This document shows, in pieces, positions 38,417 to 49,781 of a stretch of 64,000 nt of DNA. Location: NCBI RefSeq assembly GCF_010389155.1, contig NC_057766.1:44278463-44342462 (forward strand), in the 5' to 3' direction. How positions within the stretch are numbered: position 1 is the stretch's first letter; each line of letters opens with the position of its first letter. Position numbers and translations under genes: made by a program. The notes beneath the pieces are model-generated. The model was not told the DNA's origin and searched no databases. It saw only the letters and a list, made by a program, of their open reading frames with translations. The DNA is from Erigeron canadensis (Eukaryota > Streptophyta > Magnoliopsida > Asterales > Asteraceae).

Positions 38417-38762
38417 AAAGGTTGTTAAAGTTATTATTATTTGAAAACATGGTTAAAAAAATGTAAAAAGGAAGAGATGTAGAAAAGAAAGAAGTAGAAG
38501 ATATATGAAAAGGTAAGAGGATGTGTTTATATAGGGTGGTAATAAAATTAAACGGTAAAAATTTATTTATTTTTAAATAAAAGAGCTGTTGAATGGCTAT
38601 AATTTTTGGGAGAAACAACTGTTTTGGTAGATCGATTTCTATCGCCAATTTCGTTTCTTTGGCCCTATTGTCACCTCGGGCCGATGTAGCCGGCGATCGA
38701 TGATGGAAGCGACGAACAAGGGGTGGGGGATTTCCCCACTCCCCTCAGGCTAGCTAACATTC

Positions 38763-39681
38763 AAAGCATCTCATGGGCGACTCCCAACCAAAGTATTTAT
38801 TAGTTTACTAGTTTACTCAGTATTTTTTTTTTTTTAGTTTTTCTTCCAAAGTATTTACTAGTTTACTCGTATCTCTTCAGCCAAAAATTAGTATTTTTTT
38901 ATAATATAATCTATTAGTTAACAATTTGGCCGCACTCTTTTTATGGCGCAAAATGAAATATTTGTATTTAACAAATCTAATTAGTTAACGATTTAGCCGC
39001 ACACGATTTAACTAACAAGGGTTAGGAAGTTTCTTTGATAGTTTTTTTTTTTAATAGTGTATGTTTTTCCGCTGTTGCAGGTTGGTTTTAGGAAAGTGTT
39101 ATTAGTTTACAATATTTCCCACTTTGTGATCCATCAGGTTGGGGTTTGTTAATAAAGATCATAGTCGTCTTATCAAAAGAAAAGGTGTTAAAAGGAAGTT
39201 GTTGGATCGGGTTCATGAACGTATATATATGATAGTAATTAAAGTCACTTGAAAGCTAGCTAGCTAGAGTTCACTTTTGATGGAGAGAATATATAGTCTG
39301 TTTCCTGCCAAGAAATGACATCAAGTTTACTGTCATATTGGAACATGTTACATAGAGCATGTATAAGTAGTTATCTATACAAAACATTTAAATATATATA
39401 TACACACACACATACTTAAAAGATCGAGTGGCTCGCTCCATATAATATTTGTTATAGATGACCCGTAACATTCTTCCTTAATGTGCCATACGCGTATGTA
39501 ATTTTCTGTTCAATTAACTAAGAGGACGTTATTTGTTTCTCAAAATGTATGATGGAATGAAAATTAGAATTTCATATCATAAATATATCATTATTAATGA
39601 AGAAAATACAGATTCCATTTAACTAAATCTTCATACCCTTAGAGAACCAAAGAGACCATAATTAGGTGTATATTTCTAAGG
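38763..39681. other. Intergenic DNA downstream of the CBL4-like gene
   Basis: I see no gene or clear element. The right part should contain the 3' untranslated region and poly-A site of the CBL4-like gene (minus strand). Confidence 0.4.
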
Positions 39682-41311
39682 CTAGTCTTGATCATCAGCT
39701 TCAGATGTCACAACGAAACTCGGAAACCATCCCAAGGTTATATCCCTGTCCCTCCACAACATGACGTACATGAGGTAATTAATATGAATACTATTTAGAT
39801 GCATCAATAACAATTAAGTTTCATATATATAATTTGGGTTAAAAATCCCCCACCGGCCTACTAATTTTTTAATATTTTAAATGATTGATGATTTCCATGT
39901 TTTTAATGTATTAAAAAAATAGTATGTAAGAGGTTTTTTCACTGAATTTAAGTGTGTAACAACCCCATCTTTACTTCTCATATATATAAGAAAAAAACTT
40001 CAATTAAATAATTGATGTTATAGATATATATATAATCTCAAGAACAACCCACGGCAGAATAATTATTGATTTATGTGTTTTATTTAAACAGTAAATTTAA
40101 AATTAACGCCATTTTTTTTCATATGCCCAAAACGAAAAACTATTATGAGAAAATTAAAGCTCTAACTCTAGTTCTAAAAGTATTTTTGTTTACACCAAAA
40201 TATGAACCTAAAATCTTTAAGTCATATATATGCTTCTATACTTCTCTACTATTATATAAAAGAAATGGTATCCTCTTTCCTAAAATATTGAGATGTAACA
40301 TTACGAATGTACTAAATTACCCTTGGTTTTAACCCCACCCCACCTAACCTTCTCTTACACTCTCTCACAAACACACACACACTCTCTCTCCCCAGATATT
40401 CCCCTTCACCGTTCCCCTCCTCTGGCCACCACCTTATCAACCTCCGAGGTAGTTTTGTAGATGCCCAAGATCTAATGATTCTGTCAATGGTATCAACCGC
40501 AACGCGTGGGTACCATGCTATATATATTAAGTACAATGGTTCACAATTATTAGTTTATGTATTATATGATCATGGATGGACCAAATTACATGAATTAATC
40601 TAAGTACTCACATCAAGTATGGAAGGGTCATGTTCTTTATGAGGGAAGGATTCTTTGCTACACATTGCTTCCACTCCTCTTGGTCTATCTTTCCATCCCC
40701 TTTAGTATCTGTGTCTATGAATGTTTTATCTACAATCACTTCGATTAGTTCTTCAGAGATAATCAATTCCGACTCATGTAAGAGTGCAACCACCATCTCC
40801 TTTAACTATTCATCTCGTAATGTACATACGTTAGATCCCAGATCCATTAACAAACACTTGGATATATATGCATGTGCATGTGCACACACGCGCATGCACG
40901 CGGCGCGCACACACACACGATATATGCTTAAACACATAATATATACTTGCCTCCTCTCTTTCAATAAATCCGGTATGTCTGAGATCATATAGCCTGAACG
41001 CAACTGCCAACGTATACACGATTGTTATTAGTGAGATCAATTAAGGAAAAAAATTTTATTCCAGTTCTCAGTGGGCATAAGCTTAATTGACATAAAAAAA
41101 ATATTTAAAGTTATATGTGAAGGGTTTTACGCCTAAGTTTAAATTTGGGACAACCTTATATTCGTTTTTCCATTCCATATTTTATTATATATATATAAAA
41201 AAAGTAAGTATGTGACTGTTAAATATTAAGTAAAATACTTTGGGTCTATGATCTTTATGAAATAAAAAACTAAGATACGAGGAGTCCCATATTTAAGTTT
41301 AGATAGAGAAC

Positions 41312-41373
<62 letters not shown>

Positions 41374-42749
41374 GTGTTAATCAAATGAGAACCAACTTAA
41401 AATGAGAATAAATGAGAACCCTTAAAAACTACATTTTGATGCATTAAAAGTTCATAAAACTGACATAGTGCATAACTAATTATCATTATTTAAGTGTTTA
41501 ACAACACATGGATCCGTCAAAATTGAAAAAAATCACGTTTTTTGTTGGATGCATCATTTTGATAATATGCATCCAAGATAGATGCACAAAACAAAAAACG
41601 TGATTTTTTCGATTTTGATTGATCAATATGTTGTTAAATACTTAAATAATGATAATTAGTTATGCACCATGTTAGTTTTATGGACTTTTAATGCATCAAA
41701 ATGATGTTTTTAAGTGTTCTCACTGTTCTTATAAAAGTGTTCTCACAAGAGTGTTATGAGTATATATATATATATATGAATAGAATATAGAAGTGTTGCT
41801 TACATTTGATTTTATCTTCTACAAGGGCGTTCGGGTGAAAAACACCTAATGACCTAACAAACTCTCCAAATTCTATCACCCCGTTGCGCTTTATATCAAA
41901 GAGATCAAATATCTACAAATTAACAAAATCAAGATGCTTGCTTTTTCTTAATATCTTTACTCACAAGAACCTTTCCGTATAAATAGGAAAAGATTCATGT
42001 TAAGAATCATTTGTTTTGTAACAACCATATATAAAAACCATTTATAATTAACATATAAGGGTAGCTTACATATGAACAAATCAATTTGTGCGTAACTTTA
42101 ATTTATATGTTTTAAAAATCTTTCTTTGTTCTCATATGAACTTTTATGAGGTTTTACATGCATGTGAATAAAGTCATACATATATACATGGTCTAATACA
42201 TAATCTAAAGTTCTCAATTTTCGTAATCAAATATATATATATAATAACAAATATGCAGCAAGAAGAGTATGATGCTGCTCCTCTCACAATAATTTCAACA
42301 CATGATTAAATATAAAAAACAAAGAATAAAAATCAGTGACAGCATACTGCTAGAAGCATGAATGTTAAGCCCATAAATATATAGCATCATGTATGTATAT
42401 GTGTAAAGATCATGTGTGTATATATATATAATATATATATATGTCCATTCCTTTTACATGTGTGTATATATATAGGTCCATTCCATTAATTATTAGGACT
42501 AGCTAGTATATAAGATACGTACTATACGTACCCTATCTGCGAAGAGGTTTTGCTTGTTTTGATCCCTGAACAGAGCAAGCTGGAATTCTTCCTGAATCAT
42601 TAATTACAGTGTACTATTAGCACCAGCCTGATCACCTCATATATTTCTCGTGTGTGTGTGTATAATATATATATAGGTGTCGTTAATCAAGTTTTAGACA
42701 CATGCATGGTTGATGCAACCGGCCAGCATAAGCCACATGCATAGTACCA

Positions 42750-42794
<45 letters not shown>

Positions 42795-43682
42795 TATAAA
42801 GTTACGTACCTTATGAATGAGGCCATCGTCAATGATGGAGCTGCTCAGTTTTTTAAAAAGCTCATACAAAGCCTCCACTTCACTTACGGTGACTGCAAAT
42901 TAAATTTGTAACTACAAATGTTATTGTTTTGAATTTCTAAAATCTAACATTTGTAACTTAATTTGACTTTAAATACTTCTATTTATTTTAGATAATATTT
43001 GATAAAAGTTATATAAATTGATTGTGTTTTAGACGTGTTTTATAATGGTATAACTTTTATATAATTTTATATATCACAACAAAATATATTTAAGGTCAAA
43101 GTTAAAAATAAAACTTTGAATATTTAAAATATGACACTGATATGGTAACATGATATGTGTGTTACATTACATATCATATAAGTTTTATTTTTTGAGCATG
43201 TATTGATATATGGGATTTGCTAACTAGGATCCCTAGTGCATTAGTTAAAAAACATTTAATAATCAGGTTATTTCCTTATTAATCAAAAATTATATTTAAT
43301 GTGTATTAACTTAGCCTAACAATTTTTATTTTTAAATAAATAATTAATACATATTTTCATATTTCAAAAAGGTTGTACTTCATTAAATGCTATTTAAATG
43401 GTGCATTAGGGACATTAGTTAGTAAATCCCTTGATATATAGATAAAAGATTATTATTAGAGCAGATATAATTAAGAGGATCGAAAACTTTAATACTCGTA
43501 AAGAATTATTACATCGATCCCCTATAATAATATTAATATTAATATGATGAAAATATACATATGTACTCACATGGGGTTTCATTGGCAAGAAGAGTGGGAT
43601 CCTCGTAGCCAGTTGGAGGCGGAGTAGTAGTACTAGTATTATGCCGGCCAGTACCACTAGTAGTAGAGCAAATGCAGCCCAT
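39682..43682 (-). CDS. CBL4: Calcineurin B-like Ca sensor, CBL4/SOS3 type
   Basis: Seven exons on the minus strand, 43682-43571, 42892-42810, 42591-42532, 41912-41804, 41003-40951, 40805-40612 and 39745-39682, encode 224 residues. The start MGCIC offers an N-myristoylation Gly2 and Cys3/Cys5 for S-acylation, as in SOS3. The EF-hand array follows: [16 protein letters not shown] (atypical first hand), [31 protein letters not shown] and [28 protein letters not shown] is followed by the FPSF box in GWFPSFV, whose Ser is the usual CIPK phosphorylation site. The phrases [10 protein letters not shown] and [16 protein letters not shown] place it with CBL4/SOS3 or CBL8, so it likely senses salt-induced Ca and recruits a CIPK24-type kinase to a membrane. 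Intron 5 uses a GC donor (AG/GCAAGT at 40951/40950); the other introns are GT-AG. The introns hold foldback repeats and TA tracts. Confidence 0.93.
41300..41369. repeat. Long (TA)n microsatellite in a CBL4 intron
   Basis: About 70 bases of uninterrupted TA repeats. It is likely length-variable between individuals. Confidence 0.85.
41374..41758. mobile_element. Foldback MITE in a CBL4 intron
   Basis: The arms are inverted repeats. ACATTTTGATGCATTAAAAG, TAATTATCATTATTTAAGTG and AAAAATCACGTTTTTTGTT at the left return in reverse complement at the right. The element is about 385 bp, non-coding and flanked by TA tracts. Confidence 0.75.
43208..43433. mobile_element. MITE with inverted ends in the first CBL4 intron
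   Basis: GGGATTTGCTAACTAGGATC at the left matches the complement of GGGACATTAGTTAGTAAATC at the right, and CCCTAGTGCATTAG matches the complement of GTGCATTAGGGAC. The unit is about 225 bp and non-coding. Confidence 0.7.
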
Positions 43683-44169
43683 CGAATCCTGATCGAAGTT
43701 AATTAATTAATTAATATATACGAGTAATTAAAATTATAAGTAGTGATGGATGGATCGATGGATGTGTTGCGCGCTGCATGGAATTACGTACACACCATCT
43801 ATATGTACTTACTAATTACCTACGAGTATATGATAAAGACCAAATCTTTTCAAACTCTTATAAGAAAACGAATATATTTTCGAATATATATATATAGTAA
43901 AAAAAAAATGAATGGCCGGATTAAAGGCCAAATCTTTTCAAACTCTTATATAAAGCTGGTACTAGCTTAAATATATGAACGTTAAAGATCGATCGAAATG
44001 AACTTTTGAAAGCCGTGTACGTACGGCGTGAATTGAAGAAGAATACAATTCGAATTAAGCTAGATAGCTATATATATAGCTAAATAGCGATATATACTAA
44101 ATACTACTGTTTTGGATAAAAAGGAATTAAATTTATGATCAGCAGTAACGGACGTACATATATATATGA

Positions 44170-44497
44170 AAGATAATTTGAGACCAACTAAAAAAAGTTT
44201 AAAAAAGGAACATTGATTTTCATAACTTACACACCACCATCATCATCTACTACGATATACAAGACTTTTTTGTAAAAACACTAAGACTTTCCAGCGACGT
44301 ACCCACAGAAAAATCATGTGTACAGAAAAATCATGTGTAAGTTAACTTAGACATGCTTTTTCTGTAGGTCCGTCGCCGGAAAGTTTTAGTGTTTTTACAA
44401 AAAAGTCTTGTATATCGTAGTAAATGATGATGGTGTACAAAAATCAATGGTCCTAGTTGGTCCTAAAATAAGAGGTGGTCTCAAAATATCTCACCCC
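44170..44497. mobile_element. Foldback MITE upstream of the CBL4 gene
   Basis: The arms contain TTGAGACCAACTA, ACGATATACAAGACTTTTTT and GTAAAAACACTAAGACTTTC, and their reverse complements follow in mirror order. The central loop has two copies of CAGAAAAATCATGTGTA. It lies roughly 500 bases upstream of the CBL4 start, so it could affect the promoter. Confidence 0.75.
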
Positions 44498-44528
<31 letters not shown>

Positions 44529-44534
44529 GAGAAA

Positions 44535-45030
44535 GTTAATTTGAGTACATAGGAAAAAAAAGTACTAGGGAACACTCTCCAGCCATCCGATCAAAGATCT
44601 CTACGGCTCAGATCTTCCTTCTTCCTCTTTCTCCGGCCAGTAGCCTGCTTCTTCTCCGGCGAGACTGCCGCCGCCAGCCACCGGCCACCCCTTCTTCTCC
44701 GCCGAGACAACCACCGCCACCACTATCATATCCGACCACCCCAACCACGACGCCGACAGCAATGGTTTCGCCCGTGCCGTATCAAATCGTCTCCATCTCT
44801 TGGATCGCCGCCCATCAAATTCATACGATTACCATATGCGTCCCTTGACAACCAGATTAGAACGGATGATGGCAACGCCCGTACCGTATCCACCCGAAAA
44901 CGAACTTGATTCTCCCCGGAGATGTCGCCGGAAAAGAAGGTGGTAGTTGGCGGCGACAGTCTCGCCGGAGAAGAAGAAACAAGGAGGAAGAACATTATAC
45001 TTTTTGTACTTTTTTAATTGTCTGTACTAA
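44535..45030. mobile_element. GC-rich foldback segment
   Basis: Left, CTTCTTCTCCGGCGAGACTG and GCCGCCGCCAGCCACC; right, GGTGGTAGTTGGCGGCGACA and GTCTCGCCGGAGAAGAAG form inverted arms. The outer parts, GAGTACATAGGAAAAAAAAG and the complement of TTTTTTAATTGTCTGTACT, are also related. The proline/arginine-rich open frames inside are by-products of the GC-rich repeats. A Helitron-like tail (about 45055-45230) may follow it. Confidence 0.5.
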
Positions 45031-45228
45031 AAATAACCCGCCTATGTATATATATCTACTCCCTAATAAAGTAAACCCCCCTATTAAATTTTTCTGTCTT
45101 TAAAATACCTTATTTGCCCTTGGACTTTTTTATTTTTTTTTTCTTTACGTAACTACCCAAAATCCCTAATAAAGCAGACCGTCTTCTCCACTATTATCGC
45201 CGCATATATTGCGCGGGTATCATGCTCG

Positions 45229-45259
<31 letters not shown>

Positions 45260-46465
45260 TGGAATATTTTAAGTAGGGGGCTATAAGCTGATGATGAGTT
45301 GGTTAGTTAATAGCAATCAAAGTAGAATTAATATTTCTCTCTCAATTTTTACTTTTTTATTTTATGTCTAGCTACAAAAACAATACTAGCTATAGCAGAT
45401 ACGTACTAGCCACCCGGTATATGTATTTTTGATATGCCTCTACCCAGCTATGGATAGCAAAAAGAAATTCGATACTAGAACCCGATTTGACAAGGGAATC
45501 CCAAGTTGAGCGGGAATTAGGACAGGTATGAAGATGTAAATCTATTTCTTGATGGGAATGGAGATGGCGATGAGTATGAGAAACCATAAAATCTCAATCC
45601 CTATACCCGAACCCGAAGACACTATATACATTTATTAGTTATGTTTTAAGTCTTTTCTATATATTAGAATCATTTTAAGTTTTGCTTAATATTTTATATG
45701 TGATATAGTTTACTTATCATTTCCTTATCATAGATATTAGTTTATACATAGATTGAAAAGGTCGAATTAAACAATCTTCTACGTATCTCCTACTTATCAT
45801 TTACTTATCCCTAATATCCGATGCATGGAAACGGATATAGAGATGTTAGATGTAGTTTGATTCTTCGATAGCGATGAGGACAGGGATGAAGATTACATTT
45901 GGAAACCGGGTAGGGATTAAGATCCCCGATAGAATCCGTCCCATTACCATCTTTACTACCCCCAGTAACGTACGTACCTACCATGCATAATGTTTGGCCT
46001 TAACCGAATAAATTCGTTTTGGGGAATATAAGTTAAAGGGTATACTTTATTTATCACGGATGACGGATCCATGTGATACATGCATGATGCATATGCGCGC
46101 GTTCGTATTGGTTTCATTGCGAGCATTTTTTTATTTTATATTGTAATTACTGTTACTTTTTCAACATGTGTTTTATACTTTTAAGGCGTTCGTAGTAAGA
46201 GAATGACGAGCTCGTCATTGCCCTCGTCTGCCCTCGTCCAAAACGACGTTAATGCTACTCCCCTCGTCCATCTCGTCGAAATGAGGGTCGAAGCGTGTGG
46301 GGGCCGAGGAGCATTCGTTCGACTGTTTAAAAAAAAACCTTTTCTTTTAAACCTAACGGCTAAATTTTGTATATATATATTTATATCTATATAAAAACAA
46401 TCATTTTTCTAACAATTAATCAAAAACAACATACCATTTCGTATATATACATATATTTATATCTA

Positions 46466-46949
46466 GTGAAAACTTATTTTGAAAACCTTTTTTTTGCGAG
46501 AACTTTTGAGAACTTTTCAAATTAAGCCCAACCGATTATTATTCTTTACATGAAAATTATTTTTTGATTATTTTCTGAATACTTATGTGTAATTTTGAAA
46601 TTTATAATTGTGTGGAGGCATGGGTTATCAGCCGTTATACAATTATGTGGAAATTTGGATTCTTGATTACATGTGCACGAATATTGCTATGATTATATGT
46701 GATCGACTTGCATACATGTGATCATAGCAATATTCGTGCACATGTGATCAAGAATTCAAATCTCCACATAATTGTATAACGGATGATAATTCATGTTCCA
46801 CACAACTATAAACTTTAAAATTACACATAAGTTATTCAGAAAACAATCAAAAAACAATTTTCATTTAAAGAACAATCATCGATTGGGCTTGATTTGAAAA
46901 GTTCTCAAAGGTTCTCGCAAAAAAAAAGGTTCTTAAAATAACTTTACCC
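46466..46949. mobile_element. Long foldback MITE, family A, copy 2, with 10-bp target duplication
   Basis: It is nearly the same element as 2250-2702, with the same TTTTTGCGAGAACTTTTGAG arm and central ACATGTGCACGAATATTGC pair. The 10-bp sequence TTTATATCTA abuts it on both sides (46456-46465 and 46950-46959). A 10-bp duplication with long inverted arms fits a Mutator-like MITE. It sits at the junction of an older tandem duplication of about 75 bp (46380-46440 and 46950-47009). Confidence 0.85.
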
Positions 46950-47067
46950 TTTATATCTATACAAAAACAATCATTTTTCAACAATTAATCAAAAACAACA
47001 TACCATTTCACATATCATACTATCATTTTAACATTTTTATTTCAAACAGTCAAACATATCAACCACC

Positions 47068-47300
47068 ATGTCGAGCTCAGACGGCGAGGATTTGCGTTCG
47101 TATATAAGTAAATATAAGAATCCTGACTTGTTACAGACGTTTTCTAATTTCTTAGAAAATGAAAGAACAAGAAGAGGCTGAATCCTCAAAGGTGCCAAAA
47201 ATATCACGAAGAACCAAATGCAAAATCACGCCGAAGCCACACATCGTTTGTTTTCTCATTATTTTGCTCCACAACCGGTTTACCCATCCGATTATATGTG
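47068..47300 (+). pseudogene. N-terminal fragment of a PIF/Harbinger nuclease-type transposase
   Basis: ATG at 47068 opens MSSSDGEDLRSYISKYKNPD and then LLQTFSNFLENERTRR, before a TGA at 47179-47181. In another frame the similarity continues with NQMQNHAEATHRLFSHYF and APQPVYPSDY. This is the usual opening of Harbinger nucleases in dicots. The catalytic DDE domain is missing, so the fragment is dead. Confidence 0.65.
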
Positions 47301-47599
47301 GTGTTTTTATTTTTATAAAAGTTTTATTAATTTTAGATAAAGAATTTATTGATATTTGGGTTAACATAAAATAAAATAAAATTTTTTAGGAAGAGATCTT
47401 AATGCTAGGGGTAGTTACTGGATTGAGAAAAACTAACGTGGCATTTAGAAAGATGTGAAAAGAGAGGCCTTAGTAAGGGAGGCCAGATTACATGTAGTTT
47501 AATTTATTATTAGTTAAAAATTAAAGTATTATAAATATAAAGAACCGCGTCTGAACTTTGATTCGTCCACTAGATCATCTAATATTCTGAACCGGCTTT

Positions 47600-47900
47600 T
47601 AAAAAAGGTTAAATGTGCAAAAATGTAGATAACTAAGATCTAAAGTTATACTGTGCACAAACTTTTAAAAACCTCTAATGTATGCACAAACTTTGTAAAA
47701 ATGTTCAAATCATGTAATTAATTATGACCGGTCAATTAAAAACTTTCACGTGACAGCTCATATGAGGTGCCACGTATACTATGTCACACGATTTAAACAT
47801 TTTTACAAAGTTCGTGTATACAATAAAGGCTTCTAAAAATTCGTGCATACTATAAGTTTTCGGTCCTAATTAAATACATTTTTACATTTCGGTTCACTCA
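47600..47900. repeat. Imperfect inverted repeat (MITE-like)
   Basis: AACTTTGTAAAAATGTTCAAATC and the later GATTTAAACATTTTTACAAAG (each cut here to its recognisable core) are inverted copies. The outer parts, AATGTGCAAAAATGTA and TACATTTTTACATTT, also pair. It is non-coding and its superfamily is unknown. Confidence 0.5.
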
Positions 47901-48707
47901 TTCCTTAAAAAAGAACATCACATTACAAACTTGAGTTTGACCATAGAGATATAAAACTTTTATCCCAACGGACTAGGTAAGGATATAATCTGTGGGGCCT
48001 CTCAAACAATTAACCATTCGAATTTCATAACATGGCAGACAGCACACGTACCGTAGTAAACAAAAGTAGAAAAATGTAGCTATGGATTTGAATAAGTTTG
48101 AAAGAGTATAAACTTATATAGAAGTTAAGTATAAGAATTTGTAAAAAGGTAAAGCACATGGCGCGCAGTTTATAACTTTTCAAAGTCGATCTATATATAT
48201 AGCATATATATAGAGTATATTTAAGGATGGTCTTAATTTGTTGTTTATACTTTTGATACCTTTAACACTTTGTCTTAAAATCTCCAGACAATTAACTAAG
48301 TAATTTGACCCACGCGAGTTATCTCATCCATCCATGTACGTCCGTAAAGCATACAGATCGATCGATTAATGCTTTTTTAAATCATGAAAAGACGAGTAGG
48401 GTGAGGGAGATCCATCCGTTTTATTAGGTAGGCCTAGCTAGGAGGAAGCCAATTCATTTTCGATCATTTGCTGGTACGTAAACATGCACTCACATGTCTT
48501 GATTTGATTTTTTTTCCCCCCTTCCAATCAAATGGCGGTAAATATGCATATGTAATTAACAGAATGATGTGAAACTTATTTGAACCCGGCCGGATGCCGG
48601 TTTGTCAGTGGATCACGTGTACTGCGCGCTATGTGTCCTGATTTTTATATTGTCCGTTATCCTAACACGTGGCAAAATAAAGCAAGTGCTTTAGGTCTCT
48701 AAGCTTA

Positions 48708-49778
48708 AGGTGATGGCATCACCACCACTCACCACTCACTTTCAACCAATCATATTATGCCACCTCAAATTCACCACTCACTCACCACTCACCTAATTTT
48801 GTTGGCATTGCAATCACTCACTCACCACTCATTACAATTTTATTTTTATTTTTAAAACTAAAATTTCATTAATAAAACCATTACATAATACTTATTAAAA
48901 CATAAACATAAAACATAACAAAACATAACATTACACAAAACTAAAAAAAAACATAATAAAACATAACATGATACTAAATAAAAACATAATAAAATACCTA
49001 AAACTCGGAATAGTCCGAGTCCACAGTACTGTCACCGTCGTTGCGGTGAATGTAGCGGTATGAGTCGGGAGACTCTACTCTGTCGCCGGGTTGAGGAGAT
49101 TCGTACTTGTCCCCCGGGTCAGAGTAGTAAGGTGCATCCTCACCATCACCTACACTGCCTTGCCAGAACACCCCGTGGTCTAGCATGGATGTCAAAGTCA
49201 TAGAGGCGGTGGTAAGCTGAAAAATAACTTGATTCAGCCGATCCATCTTCTCACTAAGATACACGACCTAGTCACTTTCGTTGCGGTTAAGAACCCGATT
49301 GGGAGTCGTTAATCGGTCGATCTGGGCTTGGTAAGTTGCCTTGTTTTCAGACACGCTCTGAATGACGTTGTTGACTAGAGATCGGTGTTTGTCGTCGTGA
49401 TTTAGGTGGGTTTGCATCGACATTTTTACATCCCGGAGAGTCATATATTCATTGTTGTTTGCCATTTAGAAGTGAAATGTGTGGATAAATGAATGGGTAA
49501 ATGTGTGTAAATATGAATGTGTGAATGTAAATGTGTGTGTATGAATGAATGGGTAAAAGAGTAGTGTTTAAATAGATAAAAGGGATTAAAAGAGAGAAGA
49601 AAAAAAAAAAAGAGGTTGAAAACGGTCAAAAGTTTCCAACGGTCACAAAGGTCGCACCTTCCACGCGAGTGAAAGTTCACCCATTTTGCTCCACTCGTGG
49701 GTGGAAAATCGTTGGCGGCGGTGTTCCACGGGTGGTCGGGCCTTTCACGTAGGTTCCACTCAGGTGATGCCAACACCC
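48708..49778 (-). mobile_element. PIF/Harbinger-type short element with TTA target duplication
   Basis: The left end AGGTGATGGCATCACC and the complement of the right end, GGGTGTTGGCATCACC, differ at two of 16 positions. TTA flanks both sides (48705-48707 and 49779-49781). The length is 1,071 bp. It contains a minus-strand frame, described next, and no recognisable transposase. Confidence 0.8.
48998..49465 (-). pseudogene. Unknown protein frame inside the Harbinger element, one in-frame stop
   Basis: ATG at 49465 opens a 155-codon frame starting MANNNEYMTLRDVKMSMQTH. The only interruption is a TAG at 49270-49268. The middle is predicted helical (VSENKATYQAQIDRL, then LSEKMDRLNQVIFQL), and the tail is acidic with repeated SPDSYRY/ESPQPGD-like wording ending DSDYSEF. 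I do not recognise the family. It may be a domesticated or captured host frame, or an accessory element protein. Suppressing or editing the single stop would restore a continuous product, but no evidence for this is visible. Confidence 0.5.
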
Positions 49779-49781
49779 TTA

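Larger units (their letters stand above)
34850..38450 (-). pseudogene. Harbinger ORF1-like (Myb/trihelix-like) gene relic
   Basis: Minus-strand blocks keep the order of the ORF1 protein that partners Harbinger transposases. At 38450 an Asn-rich start, MFSNNNNFN, leads to a poly-Asn tract, then QMDVPPQMSGFM. At about 37000-36793 lie a basic nuclear signal, RPRKKRQHKKK, and the DNA-binding start WPKEEEMALCTTWLSYRKP. At about 35650-35480 there is KCRKMHLLIQSFNQIY, and near 35460-35300 VRVTSGEWTTKRLKTSSS. At about 35120-34900 a Lys-rich tail reads SDKGKGVARYSDTFDSLSVK. Stops and frame changes break it between and within blocks, so it is not expected to work. The function in family members is to bind element ends and support transposition. 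Confidence 0.65.
34480..38765 (-). mobile_element. PIF/Harbinger-type element relic, about 4.3 kb, with nested Helitrons
   Basis: The span is bounded by GC-richer, transposon-edge-like sequence, with CTACTCATGGAGAAGG at the left and CCCATGAGATGC (minus strand) at the right. It encloses an ORF1-like gene relic on the minus strand (next entry) and no nuclease gene. Two Helitrons, 37154-38062 and about 35769-36690, sit between its exons. The ends are approximate. Confidence 0.5.
46184..47469 (+). mobile_element. Non-autonomous PIF/Harbinger element with TTA flanks (tentative ends)
   Basis: TTA flanks both proposed ends (46181-46183 and 47470-47472). The terminal sequences AGGCGTTCGT and the complement of AAAAGAGAGGCC are only loosely inverted, so the ends are tentative. 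Inside are a foldback MITE (46466-46949) and the start of a Harbinger-type nuclease protein. Confidence 0.45.

Noticed and set aside
40312..40536. Candidate last exon of CBL4 within 40312-40536
   Set aside because: It does not encode the expected DIT..FPSFV ending. The exon at 39745-39682 does, and joins in phase.
44641..44995. Arg/Gly/Pro-rich open frames near 44.6-45.0 kb
   Set aside because: They fall in the GC-rich arms of a foldback repeat and exist on both strands.
45055..45230. Complete Helitron beginning TCTACTCCCTAATAAAG
   Set aside because: The 5' end looks right and an ATTGCGCGGGTA-like 3' motif is present, but no CTRR terminus next to a host T was found, so it is left as Helitron-like only.
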